DNA of 64,000 bases from Cavenderia fasciculata (GCF_000203815.1 NW_004457639.1:1178001-1242000), one strand, 5' to 3'. Shown: positions 24,097 through 35,911, counted from the first letter of the stretch. Numbers and translations: made by a program. Notes: generated from the sequence alone by a model not told the origin.

Positions 24097-26654
24097 ATGG
24101 ATCAGTTATTTCATCATGTTTTAATTACAAACAAATATCTATCAAAGTTGATATGGAATCAAGTGCCTGTAGTACATAGAGTATTGCAAATCGATGCAAA
24201 GAAGGAGTCTGGAATGTTGTCGTTGGCAGACTACATCACCTATGGTATCACTGATCGATTCATCCAATCATTTACATTGGATTATGTTAATACTGTCATT
24301 GATCGATCTGTATGTTATACTATTATACCACCTTATTACATTTGTCATATTGTACTAACCTTTATTTATTATACTATTATTTTTGATAGAACCCAAGATA
24401 TTATTCAGAGTTGTTTGAATTAATATTGAAAACAAAGAATCAAGTTGCAATGATTCATATGATTGATATATTAACTCGAGTTGATAGATTTATATTCGAA
24501 CCACATACACCGTTAGCAATGATCATCAATATTGAAATGGTTACAACACTACAACAATATCTTACAAGACCTACTTCACCAAACAACACATTTAAATTCA
24601 AACAAAGTGATTCACTGTATGAAGTAATGTTGGTATCATCATTTTATTATGGTGATTTGGAGTTACTAAGATCATTGATGAACGAGAGAAATGATGAAAA
24701 GTGTATACCTATTCCTACACAACGTCAAATATTCTATCATTTCAATAATCTTGCAGAACCCAAAGACAATTACAAGATCATCGTCATGAATGTAGATTTC
24801 AATGTGTTGGAACAAATGTTGATAGAGATTATAACCAAATGCTCAAAGGTGTTTGATAGTGTAGCATGGAGACGATTGCTTAGAGACTCGCTTACACTCA
24901 ATCTCATCAAGGTGCTAGAGCTCATCGCTAGTCTCTACAGTATCCAATCCCAACGAATCGCATCGGCCAAGGAAGAAGAGATCCATTTGGATACGAATAT
25001 CCTCATTGAACTTGAATCATTCCCTCCACGGTGCACAACCCAACACCTCGAATTGTTTCATACTGCCATTGTCAAACATCTAAAAGTCGTATGTCCTTAC
25101 ACCCAAGTCGCTGTCGACAATGACAACATTGACTATTTGGTCTATTGTAGCAAGAATTTTAGTGATTTCTGGAAGATCAATGGTCTATCCATATTTGACA
25201 GTGCACTCAAAACAGGCAAACATCGCATCACTAATTATATTTTAGATAATAGTGTATTGTTGGAATGTAAAAAAAACAATAATAATAATAATAATAATAA
25301 TAGTATTATCTCGATCGAAGATATCTCGTCACAACTCATCTCTCTTAAAATGATCAACTGCCTGTTTGAATTGGTCACCATCCACTCTGATATCCTTTCA
25401 GGTACATTTTCAAAGTTTTTGGGACGGGCTATTCAAGCACAAGATTATTCATTGGCAAAGTACTTGTTGAACGAGATCAACCAACAACAAGACGAGGCAG
25501 CCACCGTTTGTGTTAAAAATGATTTAGATTTTGCATTTGAAATGGCATTAATGTCAGACAAACAAATTGCTTTGGAGATGCTCGCCTCGTACTCGAAGAA
25601 AAAAGGAGTGACTCTGATCTTGCCACTCAAATCAATGAGTGTTAGCTCGGCAGAAAACCAATGCTATGTCTTGGAGAGATTCTCAGCGGCTTGTCCAATT
25701 GAAGAATTGGTCATACCGCCGGGTGTTCGTGTGAATCGAGACACTATTAGAATCGTACGATCGCTTGGTGGTGACCCAATGAAAATCTTTCCTTTGAAAG
25801 GTCTTATAAATGCACATCTGGATGGAGACCTGTCGTTGCTAAAGTCACTTGTGCAGTCCCAACCTCTGTACACTCCACATGACGGTCTAGTCGAAAAGAT
25901 ATGTCAATTTTACAGTGCACAACATTTACAATGTCTTGAAGGCGTAGATTATGCAAGACAAGATAAATTTGGACAACTCGTAGAGTTGGCCATTATCAAC
26001 CAAAATCCAACCAATGGATTAGAGATCATCAAACTATTATTCGATCAAGTAAAGAACAACGAGGATCTATCAAATGCAGACAAACAAAAACTGTATGACT
26101 CTGAACAGGGATTTATTCAATTTGCATTTTCACACAAACATGTCGAATCTTTAATGATGGACGACGATGATTCAATAATCGAGTATTTTTGGAATGATTT
26201 GTATTCTGGTCAAAAATACAAAGATAAAAGAATCATTTTAATGGGATTCCACAAGTTTAATAGCGGCGTACAAAACTACACACTTTTAAGATTAGGTCCT
26301 CCAATTGCAAAAAAACAATTCATCAAGGTGATTGATAAATTATTACAACTGTCTGAACAGGCAATGAATGGAAATCAAAAAGATATTAATGAAATTAGAG
26401 ATTATGTATTGAGATCGATTTATGATAGAATTACAAACTTGTCAATACGAAGCTCTCATTTTATTTTAGATTATTTCTTTCAACTTTTGCAACATAGAAA
26501 AATCACCGCACCCAACATATCAAATTATAAACCAATAACTGAAATATTATTATCCCTTGGATACCCTTTACATCAAGATATTATAACAAATCAAAGACAA
26601 CCATCCAACAAAATAATTGGTTTTTTTAAAAATATAATTAAAAAAAACAAATAA
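24097..26654 (+). CDS. Family B copy 2, intact (825 aa)
   Basis: Exon 1 is 24097..24309 and exon 2 is 24390..26654, joined in phase 0 (donor GTATGT, acceptor TTTGATAG). Exon 1 encodes MDQLFHHVLITNKYLSKLIW and DYITYGITDRFIQSF, a module analogous to exon 1 of family A (helical, F-box-like, followed by a phase 0 intron). Exon 2 encodes a long helical solenoid with ankyrin-like units (for example DNIDYLVYCSKNFSDFW, TGKHRITNYILDN, QDYSLAKYLLNE) and a basic C-terminus (GFFKNIIKKNK). Shared gene structure suggests families A and B have a common origin. No catalytic motif is present and function is unknown. Confidence 0.85.
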
Positions 26655-26767
26655 TTAAAAATATAATAATAACAATGTAACTCTATGTAATAAATAAAAT
26701 AATAATAACAAAATTTGTATTTATAATATTTATATAATTAATTTTATTTTTTGATTTATTTATAATT

Positions 26768-28774
26768 TTATTTACCATATGGATTTTCTTCAGAAAAACC
26801 ATTACGAGTGTAAGAAGCTGGTTGAGAACGATCACGAGAACCACCAGGTCTTTGAGCCTTGTCCTTTGATTCGTATTTGCTGAGAGCAGAGGTGGAGATG
26901 ATGTTGGTGAGTGGGATTTTGGGTGGGTTTTGGAAGCCAAAGGCAATCGAGACGTGGCCGAGTTGGAGACTGTTGACGTCAAAGATGTCCTTGAGCGAGT
27001 GAGAGGCGTACGAGAGAATGTAACTACGGTAGGCGTCACGGGCCGAGTTGTGGAGGTAAAAGTTGTGCGAGATGAGCTTCTCGAGCTGTTCTTGCACGTT
27101 GGATACCTTCTTTTGGGGGAACTCGTACTCGTTGAGGGGCACCTTGGCGAGCTTGAGGTACTTGAGGAAACCGAGTTCTTGTGGCAACAAAAACATGAGG
27201 GCACGTCCCTTTTTGCCGGTGCCTCTGGCGGTACGACCGACACGATGGATGTATTCCTTGGGATCATCAGGTGGGTCGTATTGGATGATCCAGTCAACCG
27301 AGGGGATATCTACGCCACGAGCAGCGACGTCGGTGCAGAGAAGGATTCCCTTTTGGGCATTGACAAACTCGTAAAAGGTGTTGGTACGCAACGTTTGCTT
27401 TTGTTTGCCGTGGAACGCCAAGACTGGGATATCGATGTAGTTGAGGAGTTCGGCGTGGAACTTGACAGAGTTACATGAAGAGAAGAAAACGATTACCTTT
27501 TTGTTGAGATTCTTTTTGAGGAATGTGTAGAGGAGCAGGAAACGCTTCTCGGATGGACAGACGACGTATCCTTGCTCCAAACCCTCGACGGTCGATACTT
27601 GACGGTCGTCGTCGACACCGACGTAGACTGGGTCGCTTCTAAACGACACACGGGCAATAGCGTCGACCTTGTTGCTTTGAGTGGCCGAAAAGAGCATGGT
27701 CTGACGCTCCTTGGGGAGGAGCTTGACAATCTGATGCATCTCCTCTTCGAAACCAACTTCGAGCATACGGTCAGCCTCATCAATGACAAGACACTTGAGG
27801 TTCTTGACAACGAATCCACGTGTGTTTTGCAAGTGGTCCAACAAACGACCGGGAGTGGCAACGAGCAAGTTGACACCCTTGACGAGACGCTCAGCCTCGG
27901 CCTTTTTGTCGGCACCGCCCATAATGATACCGTGTGTCTGTGAATGGTGAGCCATCAACTCGGCAGCGACACCGTAGATTTGCAAAGCCAACTCACGTGT
28001 TGGCGACATGATAATGACACCGGTTCCATTACGTGGATAAAAGTTGGACTTGACCAACACCTCGATGGCGGGGATAAGGAATGCCAATGTCTTGCCCGAA
28101 CCCGTACGAGCAGCACCCAACATATCACGTCCTTGGAGTAATGGTACAATCGACTTTGCTTGAATTGGTGTCATTGTCTTGAATCCCATCGTTGCAATTG
28201 CCAACTTTGTCTTTTCTTCAATTGGTAACTTTTCAAATTCAATATTACCTTCAATTCCTAATTCTACAAAAAGATATAGTATGAATAGTATTAGTATAAG
28301 TAGATATAAATCAATTGAGAGAGAAAGATATAGAGAGTGAGATTGAATAAACACACCTTCAGCAGTAACATTATCGGCATTATTATTATTTTCTTCTTCT
28401 TGTTCTTGTTCTTGTTCAACTTGTTCTTCTTCTTCATCATCATCTTGTTCTTGTTCTTGTTGTTGTTTTAATGATTTCTTTTCTTGTATTTGTTGAACTA
28501 TATTTTTCTTTTTTTGGTTTCTATCTTGTTCTTGTTCGAGTGATGGTACGACAGACTTGACTTGTTCCTTTTCTTGTGTTGATTTTGCAGATGCTAAACG
28601 TTCAATTTCAGATTGCTTATTGTTACTATTACTATTATTATTATTACCACTGGCAGCATTCTTTTGTTTCTTGACAACTTTCTTTGCTGTAGTAGCTACT
28701 ATATTTTCGACTTTTTGAGATACTGACGAGGAGGATGATTCCCCATCAATCTCTTTTCTCTTTTTCTGAACCAT
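26768..28774 (-). CDS. ddx18: DEAD-box ATP-dependent RNA helicase, DDX18/Has1 type (637 aa)
   Basis: Exon 1 (28774..28357) and exon 2 (28263..26768) are joined in phase 1. The 93-nt intron has no stop, but the GTGTGT donor and TTTTTGTAG acceptor and the fit to the family show that it is spliced. The N-terminus is Gln/Glu/Lys-rich and low in complexity. The helicase core carries the Q motif (TPIQAKSI), motif I ARTGSGKT, Ia [36 protein letters not shown] and [11 protein letters not shown]. The extension ([16 protein letters not shown], then [11 protein letters not shown]) is the DDX18/Has1 signature. The yeast orthologue acts in the nucleolus in 60S and 40S ribosome assembly. Confidence 0.95.
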   Translation of the reverse strand: MVQKKRKEIDGESSSSSVSQKVENIVATTAKKVVKKQKNAASGNNNNSNSNNKQSEIERLASAKSTQEKEQVKSVVPSLEQEQDRNQKKKNIVQQIQEKKSLKQQQEQEQDDDEEEEQVEQEQEQEEENNNNADNVTAEGVFIQSHSLYLSLSIDLYLLILILFILYLFVELGIEGNIEFEKLPIEEKTKLAIATMGFKTMTPIQAKSIVPLLQGRDMLGAARTGSGKTLAFLIPAIEVLVKSNFYPRNGTGVIIMSPTRELALQIYGVAAELMAHHSQTHGIIMGGADKKAEAERLVKGVNLLVATPGRLLDHLQNTRGFVVKNLKCLVIDEADRMLEVGFEEEMHQIVKLLPKERQTMLFSATQSNKVDAIARVSFRSDPVYVGVDDDRQVSTVEGLEQGYVVCPSEKRFLLLYTFLKKNLNKKVIVFFSSCNSVKFHAELLNYIDIPVLAFHGKQKQTLRTNTFYEFVNAQKGILLCTDVAARGVDIPSVDWIIQYDPPDDPKEYIHRVGRTARGTGKKGRALMFLLPQELGFLKYLKLAKVPLNEYEFPQKKVSNVQEQLEKLISHNFYLHNSARDAYRSYILSYASHSLKDIFDVNSLQLGHVSIAFGFQNPPKIPLTNIISTSALSKYESKDKAQRPGGSRDRSQPASYTRNGFSEENPYGK

Positions 28775-29049
28775 ATCTATATATCTACAACTCCTTCTCT
28801 TTCTCCTATCACAACTAAACTAAACAAACAAACAAAACTAAATTAAACGTTGCCGTGAAAGAAAAGCGACCGAGAGGTACTGTGCTGTCTCGTTCGTTTC
28901 TCTTTTTTTTTTTTTTTTTTATAAACATTTTTTTCGATTTTTTCGATTTTTTAGAAACGAAGTACGACAAACTATGCAACCTTTTATTCATTTGTTTGTC
29001 GATTGATATTTATATCTATGAATATTGTGATTGATCAATTGCTGGGCTC
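28775..29049. other. Spacer upstream of the helicase gene
   Basis: Helicase promoter region on the minus strand, with a run of about 20 T at 28901-28921 and the AT-rich junction to the rRNA fragment. No gene is seen. Confidence 0.5.
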
Positions 29050-29053
29050 ATCA

Positions 29054-29092
<39 letters not shown>

Positions 29093-29098
29093 TTGATG

Positions 29099-29129
<31 letters not shown>

Positions 29130-29593
29130 GTATGGTAGTTAGGGACAGTGGGAATGTCATTTATCCATTCATGCGCGAATTAGATGACGAGGCATTTGGC
29201 TACGTTACGTTTACTCCTCAGAGACTTTAGCTCTGACAGATGGCTCGGGTCTGGTGAGACTTTATCCATCATAACCCCTCTCGAGGCGGACCGACTATAT
29301 CTTAAGCTTGCGCCGACTGACATTTAGTCTGTGAACTGCATTCATACCATCTACAAACACGTAGTGGGTTAGAACTTGGCTGCGTGATTAACTCTATTCA
29401 TCAACTTTTTACTTATATCCTTTGCGAGGCCCTCAACTTGGTTTCCCAGTTGGTTAGTATTGATGACTTAACAAGTCGTTTCCGCAATTTGACAGTCTGG
29501 CCAACTCTTGTTGTGTAAGACACGTTAGCATATTAGAGCAATCCTGAAACCGATATATCAGGCCAATACACTTTTCTCTCCAAAGGGTATTAT

Positions 29594-29625
<32 letters not shown>

Positions 29626-29738
29626 TGCTAGGTTGAATCTCTTCACTTTGACATTCAGAGCACTGGGCAGGAATCACCCCTGGTCAACAGGCTTTCGCCT
29701 TTTCCAGGGGCTTTGTTTTAATTAAACAGTTAGATTAA
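29050..29738 (-). rRNA. Fragment of nuclear 28S (LSU) rRNA gene, degenerate, interrupted by a group I intron
   Basis: Read on the minus strand, the 144 nt at 29738..29595 match the conserved eukaryotic 28S segment with TTTAATTAAAACAAAG, CCCAGTGCTCTGAATGTCAA, GGGTAAACGGCGGGAGTAAC and TATGACTCTCT. The 159 nt at 29208..29050 resume with GTAGCCAAATGCCTCGTCAT, CGCATGAATGGAT, CAGCGAAACCACAGCCAAGG, GAACGGGCTTGG and AAGACCCTGTTGAGCTTGAC. The fragment ends abruptly on both sides in AT-rich DNA. Several usually invariant positions differ: TAACGTAGCC for TAAGGTAGCC, loss of about five bases after CATCTAATT, and AATAGCGG for AATCAGCGG. It is therefore a chromosomal rDNA scrap rather than a working gene, unless this lineage's rRNA differs. 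The sequence type is nuclear, not mitochondrial. Confidence 0.9.
29209..29594 (-). ncRNA. Group I (IC1) intron at LSU position L1925
   Basis: This 386-nt insertion lies between CTCTCT and TAACGTAGCC of the 28S fragment. P1 is explicit: the 5' exon CUCUCU pairs with the internal guide GGAGAG (about 18 nt into the intron), ending in the required U-G wobble at the splice site. The intron ends in G (omega-G). Core elements closely match the Tetrahymena intron: GUCAAAUUGCGG (P3/P4), a P5-region hairpin with a GAAA loop, GCAAAGGAUAU, CACGCAGCCAAGUUCUAA, GCAGUUCACAGACUAAAUGU (P7/P3) and AAGAUAUAGUCGG (P7 3' strand). It has no homing-endonuclease ORF. It may well retain self-splicing chemistry, although the flanking rRNA looks decayed. 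Confidence 0.92.
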
Positions 29739-30025
29739 TCTGTGGAGAGAGGAAATATAGATATCTATATATAGAATCATAATATACATATATGTATGTA
29801 TATATATATATATATATATAGAATCATGTCATTAAAAAAGATAATTAACAAAGGGACTAAAATTTCGAAATAAAATGAAAAGACGCGAAACGTCAGAAGA
29901 TTTTTCTTTGTCATTAATTTGCAAAAGGCAAATATTGCAATGAATGAATGAAAGGCCACAATCACATGTTTATTTAATTATTAGTTCCTTTATTCATATA
30001 TTTATATTTATATCACATTATCATC
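29739..30025. other. AT-rich spacer with a (TA)n tract
   Basis: Contains a TA dinucleotide run at about 29798-29820 and a few ATATAC motifs, then the promoter area of the WD40-kinase gene. No gene is seen. Confidence 0.6.
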
Positions 30026-33000
30026 ATGGGTAACAATCAAAGTACCAGTGGTGGAAATGATGTGGGAGAGGGAGGAAGATTGAATGAAGATACGTTCAGA
30101 GAGATTGGTAAACCAGTGGCATCTTTTTACGATCACAAAACTAATCACTCTATCGTTATAACTAGAACTGCATTCCTCACCTACAATGAAAAGACGAGAC
30201 AACATATATCTACTGTACCTTCCATCAGAAATATATCGGTTGTCATCTACCACAATGAATATGATATCATTGTAACTGGTGAAGATGATCTTTGTATTAG
30301 AGTTTATAGAGTATGCTATACATATACATATACATATTACAATTGTATATTAATATTCAATTATTCATTCATTCATTCTTTTTAAATGTAGGCAAGTACA
30401 GGTCAATTAATTAATACTTTACCTGTATCAGCTACTGCTCCCTCCTCTACTTCATCTGCAACACAAACACAAAAGAATGAAAAGTCATCACAACCACAAG
30501 CACATCGAGAAGTTATCAAATCATTATTATTATTGGATGAATTCCAAGATGAAGATGATTATGATGAATCATTGTTACTGTTGTCTGGTGGTAACGATGG
30601 AACGATTAGATTGTGGAATGTAGAGACGGGTGAGTTGGTGGCGGTGTATGTCGTGTCGAATAATCCGACTGGAGGGTCGTCCTATGACGACACACCGATT
30701 GCCGGCGTGTCATCTCTTGTTTTTGACCTTAGATCAAAGGTGATTGTGGCTGGTTGCTCAGATGGCATCATTCGAACATTCTCGTATCGGGATCGTATGA
30801 TGACCGGACAGTTTGAGGGCCATGGCAGAGGTGCTATCTTAAACGTGGTCATTACCAACAATGGACTACTCGTCTCATCGTCACTTGACCAAACTATTCG
30901 ATTATGGTCACTCGAAACGGGGACTGCTATTGCTGGCATCACTCATTTTGCACAGACTCTCAGTTATGATGCCTATAGAGATGTTTTGTTTGCTGGATCG
31001 AGTGAAATGGGTACTGTAACAGTCATCAAGATTGAACAGCGTGCCAGTACTACTGCTGGCGGACAAGATGGAAAGAGTGTATTTAAAAAGATTAATATGC
31101 TTGATTTTAATAGGTCGGCTGTCTTGCACCACCATTTCAACACGTTGGCAGACTCGATCATCGTCACTACACTCGAGAGTAATATATTGTTTGTGCCAAA
31201 TGTCACGGGTATCCCATTCGACCAAAAGGATTTAAAAGCAAAACGACTATATGGAAACTCTAACCACCACGACCGCGACAATAATAGCAAGTTCCTTATA
31301 TCCAACCACCAACAAATTAGTACTAGTACTCAATCAATGATGATGGCATCATCTCCACCACTGTCTTCATCATCAATGATACTGTCGGCACAGTCTGAAA
31401 AACAACTTAGAATTGAAGAAGAGTTGGACCGAGAGTTGGAACAACTCAGCAACTCATTGTCACAATTGGACTCGACTACGATTGAAAAGGGGTTGGAGGA
31501 TCTGAGATTCATCGAGATTGACGACAATTCAAAAGAGATTATAGACGAACATGACGAGACGTCCAAGAACCTCATCGACAGGATGTCTCAGCTTTCCAAA
31601 CTGTCTTTTGACCTGTTTGACGAAAAGGATGATATATCAAGATTGAGACGATCAAAGTTTAACGAAGAATTGACACGTTTAAAGCAGTTGGTTGTAGAGT
31701 TGGACAAAGAGTATAGTACAAGTCTGCACGAGTTGGTTGTGGATCAGGCGATCGGACAGACTGTACTACACCCTGAAAAGGCACGTGATACTAAAGAGTT
31801 GGATATAGCTAGACGTCGTCAAGAGATTGTCGAGAGACATCGTCGCGAGTTGGAAGAGTTTGACAAGTCGACTGAAACCGAGTTACAACGATTCGATCAA
31901 CGTCTCCCTAAACTTGTTAATCGTACCGTCCATTTGTTACTCTCCAACAGCGAGTCATTGCGTCGGTCAAAGGTTGATTTAGAGTTGGCTCTAAACACAC
32001 ATATTTCTAATTCATTCCCTTTGATTCGTCGTGACAATATTAATAGTAGTGTTGCCGAACACCAATACAAGTATCATGTAGGACCGTTAGTATCTGTACA
32101 TGCAAGTAATGTGTTTATAGGTATTGAAAACGGACCCTCTGCACCCCAGTTGGTTGCCATCAAGATGCTGCCACCGGGTGTCCCCATCCAACCACCTTCA
32201 TCTCATCCCAATCTCACTAATATCTGGACTGCCCGAACCATCAACAACCAGCAATCAACTAATGTCGTCATGGAGTATTGTTCAGGCGGTGATATTAAAC
32301 AGTTTGTCGAAGAGTTTGACAATCACACCGTCCCATTACCCCTCGTCCAAAGTATCGTCCATCAAATCCTACTATGTCTGTCACATCTCCATGACCGCCA
32401 ACTAGTCATTCGCGACCTGTCTCCAAGCCACGTTCTCATTGGGTCCGACCACCAAGTACGTCTCACTCATCTAGGTATCATGCGTGCACTCGGTGGGTAT
32501 GCCAGCGAAGTTGATGAAGATGGAAACTATTATATTGCACCAGAAATCCTTAGTCGTGCCATCAACACGTCGTCTGACATGTGGTCGTTGGGAGTCGTCC
32601 TCATCTTCCTCTTGCAAACACAAACTGAGCGTGAAACCACCCCACTCTTCCACGGACACGATGACAAGACACTGCTAGAATCGATGATCAAGGTCGTAGG
32701 AAGACCATTCTCCAAAGATATTGAACAAATGAGTGTACAGTGTAATATGGACGATCAAGGAAACGAGTTGTTGGCACATGCCAGTAGTCTCCCAGTTCCA
32801 TTCGAAGACACAATCGTCATTCTCAAAAAATATATATCTCGTGCCGACAAGACAACTCTAGATTTTATCATCCAACTTTTACAATTCTGTCCACACAATA
32901 GAATAACTGCTAAACAAGCCTTAAATCATTCGTTTTTTATTCAATCAAATAGTGGTAGTAATAATATTAATAATAATAATAATAATAGTGGTAGTGGTAG

Positions 33001-33496
33001 TAGTTATAATAATGACTATAACGAATACAACAATAGTTATAGTAGTACACCAAGTACTCCTTCGACACCAGTTGGTTCTACAAGATCACCAAAATTATCA
33101 AATGATGAAATATTACCAACTATAGATATTTCAACAAATCCATCTATCACTATTACAAATGAAGAAAAGGAAAAGGAAAAGGAAATGGAAAAGGAAATAG
33201 ATGATGATGAACTTGAAAATATTTTAAAAGAATATAGTGATAATGAAATAGTTGTCACCATTAAAGATGATGATGATGATGAAATAGAACAAGATCAAGA
33301 AATACAAGTAGAAGAAAAGAAAGTGGAAGAGGTGGAAAAAATAGAAGAAAAGGAGGAGGAAGAGGAAGAGGAAATTGTAAATGATAATCTTGTTGTTGAT
33401 CAAGAAGAAGTAGAAAAAGAAGAAGAAAAGACAAATGTTGAAGAAAGAGAAAAGGATGAAATTGAAGTTTCTATATCCTCTTTACCCTCCTCTTAA
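30026..33496 (+). CDS. WD40-repeat protein with coiled coil and C-terminal pseudokinase domain (1129 aa)
   Basis: Exons 30026..30310 and 30392..33496 are joined in phase 0 (GTATGC; AAATGTAG). The start MGNNQST suits N-myristoylation. WD40 blades occupy roughly residues 30-330 (LLLSGGNDGTIRLWNVETG; SSSLDQTIRLWSLETG). Glu/Leu/Arg-rich coiled coil covers about 370-620. A kinase-like domain follows (about 660-910): VAIK lysine near 686, MEYCSGGDIKQF hinge, catalytic loop IRDLSPSHVLI (Asp near 770 kept; His of HRD, the Lys and the Asn replaced), THLGIM in place of DFG, and an intact APE. Loss of DFG and the catalytic-loop Asn indicates a pseudokinase. The tail is Asn/Ser- then Glu/Lys-rich. It is a probable membrane-linked scaffold, which is an inference. 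Confidence 0.85.
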
Positions 33497-33857
33497 AAAA
33501 AAAAGGAGATTTATTATTATCATTGTAGAGAAATTTAAATTAATAAAACCATATTAACCAACCACCCTATATAACCAACCATGTACATGTAACTATTTTC
33601 TTTTCTTTTTTTCTTTCTTGTTGTTTGTGGAACCATGGTTTAATAATTATTATTTTGAATTCCAAACAAATATCGATATTATATTGCCATTCACTTGATA
33701 TATGGCTGCATTTCCAAACATGACAAATATTAATTAATTACTTTGTTAATTAATTACTTTGTTAACTATATTTGGGGGAATGATGATAAATCGACACAAT
33801 TGTTGAATTCTTTCTATTCATTCCTATTCATCATTCTTATTCACACCAAGATTCTGA
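33497..33857. other. Convergent intergenic region
   Basis: This 3'/3' spacer between the WD40-kinase gene and the LYR gene is AT-rich. It contains a short direct repeat of TTAATTAATTACTTTG at 33732-33764. No gene is supported. Confidence 0.5.
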
Positions 33858-34282
33858 TTAATGATCAACACCAAATATTTTATCGTGATCTGGTTCTTCA
33901 CCTTTCTTTTTCAATTCTCTCACTATTAAAAGAGGTTAGAACATAGGTCTTAAATAAATAAATATTGTTCTTGAAACTACATACTTTGATGATATTGATT
34001 CATCGATGTTAATTCCTCTTCACCTTGTTTCAATAATAGTTCAACTGTATCAAAATCCTTTACATTGTATTCCTTATTATCACTAAATTGTACAAACTAT
34101 TAATACTATTATCTTTGTATGTTATTTGTTTGTTTATTGTTTACATACCCAAACTTTGATCTAGTATACTTTAACATCATTTCACGATTCGAAAACTTTG
34201 GACATTGTAATGCTGATCGTAGACATCTACGATACAAACTCAATACTAACTTTTGATTCTCTTTAATCACTCTACTTGACAT
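33858..34282 (-). CDS. LYR-motif (Complex1_LYR family) protein, three small exons (98 aa)
   Basis: Exons 34282..34149, 34082..33985 and 33922..33858 are joined in phases 2 and 1, with GTATGT donors at both introns and acceptors ACAATTTAG and TTTTAATAG. The product begins MSSRVIKENQKLVLSLYRRC; the L-Y-R tripeptide in the first helix, followed by basic residues and SKFGDNKEYNVKDFDTV, is typical of LYRM proteins. Family members are mitochondrial matrix factors that bind acyl-ACP and assist Fe-S or respiratory-complex assembly. The C-terminus (RELKKKGEEPDHDKIFGVDH) is acidic-basic. Which LYRM it is cannot be decided from sequence alone. None of the three exons would be called reliably alone; the joins keep the frame throughout. 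Confidence 0.8.
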
Positions 34283-34499
34283 TATTATTACTACTATTAT
34301 TACTATCTTTGAAACGACCGATGTCAAAAATTCGAAATCATTATGATGGCGGAGCTGGCACTCTGTGCAAAAACTTAAAGATGGGGTTTGTGTGTGATGT
34401 TCGAAAGGTTTCATTGTGTTTTTGTTAATTAATATCAAAAACAAGAGATTGTTGTTGTGTATATTTTTATATTAGACTAATAATAATAGTTATAAAGCT

Positions 34500-35513
34500 A
34501 TGGCAAAAAAGAAGAAACAAACAAAGAAGACAGAAGAGGTTGAAGAAGAACCAGAATTCAACGTTGAAGAGATTCTAGCTAGAAAAGTATATGTATGTCT
34601 TTTGTTAAAAAGTAGAGTAGAGGGAATAGAGAGTGTAAAAGGGAATACAAAGGATAGAAAAGAGAAAGAGAAAGAGAGAAAGAATGTTATTTTATACTGT
34701 AATGATTGACTTGACTGATTACTTACTTATGTTAATATTATTGTTTGTTGTTTGTTATAATAATTTCTAGAGAAACAAAACATTTTATTTGATAAAATGG
34801 GATTCATATGCAAGAAAGGATTCAACATGGGAAGATTCAGCACATGTGTTTTGTTCAGACTTGGTAGATAAACTTGAAGAAGAATTCAAGGACAAGGAGA
34901 GTGCAGAATCACAAAAAAGTATTGAAGAGGAGTTTAAATTCCCCTTTGAAACGATCGATGCCGAGATGGGAGACGATGATGATGATGAAGATGAAGAAGA
35001 AGAGGAAACAAAGAGCAACAACAAAAAAGATAACAAAAAGCCAACACCAAAGAAAAAGGCACAAACCACAACCAACAAAAAGAGAACCTCTGAACCTCCA
35101 ACAACACCAACCAAAAAATCAAAGTCTGCCTCCAAAGACGACACCAAAGAGGAAAAAGATGAATTCTCAAATGTCAATGGAAAGCGATCCACTCGTAACA
35201 GCAGTATGGCTGCTGCAAACATTGGTGGTACTCCCGTCAAGATTGGTTTCCCTCCAGGTGAAAAAGTTGATAAAATCATGGGTTGTAAAGAAAACAATAA
35301 TGAAATCATGTTTTTTATTAAATGGTAAAATAGATAGATAGATCGGATAGATAGAAATGGATAAAGATATAAATATTAATACTATTTATTTTTAGGGTTG
35401 GTAAATCCGAATGCTCATATGTTACGAGTAATGAACTTCGTATTATAGAACCACAAATGGTGATTGATTTCTATCAATCAAAACTATCATTTGAAAAGAA
35501 AAAAGCTTTGTGA
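34500..35513 (+). CDS. HP1-like protein: chromodomain and chromo-shadow domain (254 aa)
   Basis: Exons 34500..34592, 34771..35324 and 35396..35513 are joined in phases 0 and 2 (donors GTATGT and GTAAAA; acceptors ATTTCTAG and TTTTTAG). The chromodomain (about residues 18-65) reads EFNVEEILARKVY, then FYLIKWDSYARKDSTWED, keeping the aromatic-cage positions typical of H3K9me readers. A long hinge is acidic (DDDDEDEEEEE) then Lys/Ser/Pro-rich. The chromo-shadow domain (about 198-250) reads IMGCKENNNEIMFFIKWVG followed by PQMVIDFYQSKLSFEKKK. The pair is diagnostic of heterochromatin protein 1; Dictyostelium has HcpA/HcpB. It probably acts at silenced, repeat-rich chromatin. Confidence 0.93.
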
Positions 35514-35911
35514 TAGAGAGAGAAAGAGAGAAAAAGATAACTTGTGTCTCTCTGGAATAATTATGGAATTCTTTTTTTTTTTTTAGTTAAGTTAGTTTAC
35601 CCATCCACCTGTTCTTCCATGTACAAAACAAAACAATACAACCCTAACCCAACCAACAATAACCAATCAAACAATCAACCACCAAACAATAACAAATAAT
35701 TAATTAATTTCTTAAAATGAAGAATTAAATGAATTAAAAGAGAATTAAACATTGGATGTGTTCCAAAAATCAAATCAACCAAACCATTATTAATTATTAA
35801 TTATTATTTATATTATATAATAAATCAAATCGATTATTTTGTAAATGGCTATATATTATATTATATTATATTATCTATAAGTATTTTGATTTTGTTGCGT
35901 TTATTTTATAT
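35514..35911. other. Convergent intergenic region
   Basis: CA-rich then TA-rich spacer (TATTA repeats near 35855-35877) between the 3' ends of the HP1 and TSR2 genes. No gene is visible. Confidence 0.5.

Noticed and set aside
26930-27943. Long plus-strand frames across the helicase gene
   Set aside because: They are antisense to the conserved DEAD-box core; composition follows the codon bias of the real gene.
29777-29965. Short hydrophobic minus-strand frame next to the rRNA fragment
   Set aside because: It consists largely of a TA repeat and AT-rich spacer.
33743-33946. 67-aa plus-strand frame
   Set aside because: It overlaps the third exon of the LYR gene on the other strand and has biased composition.
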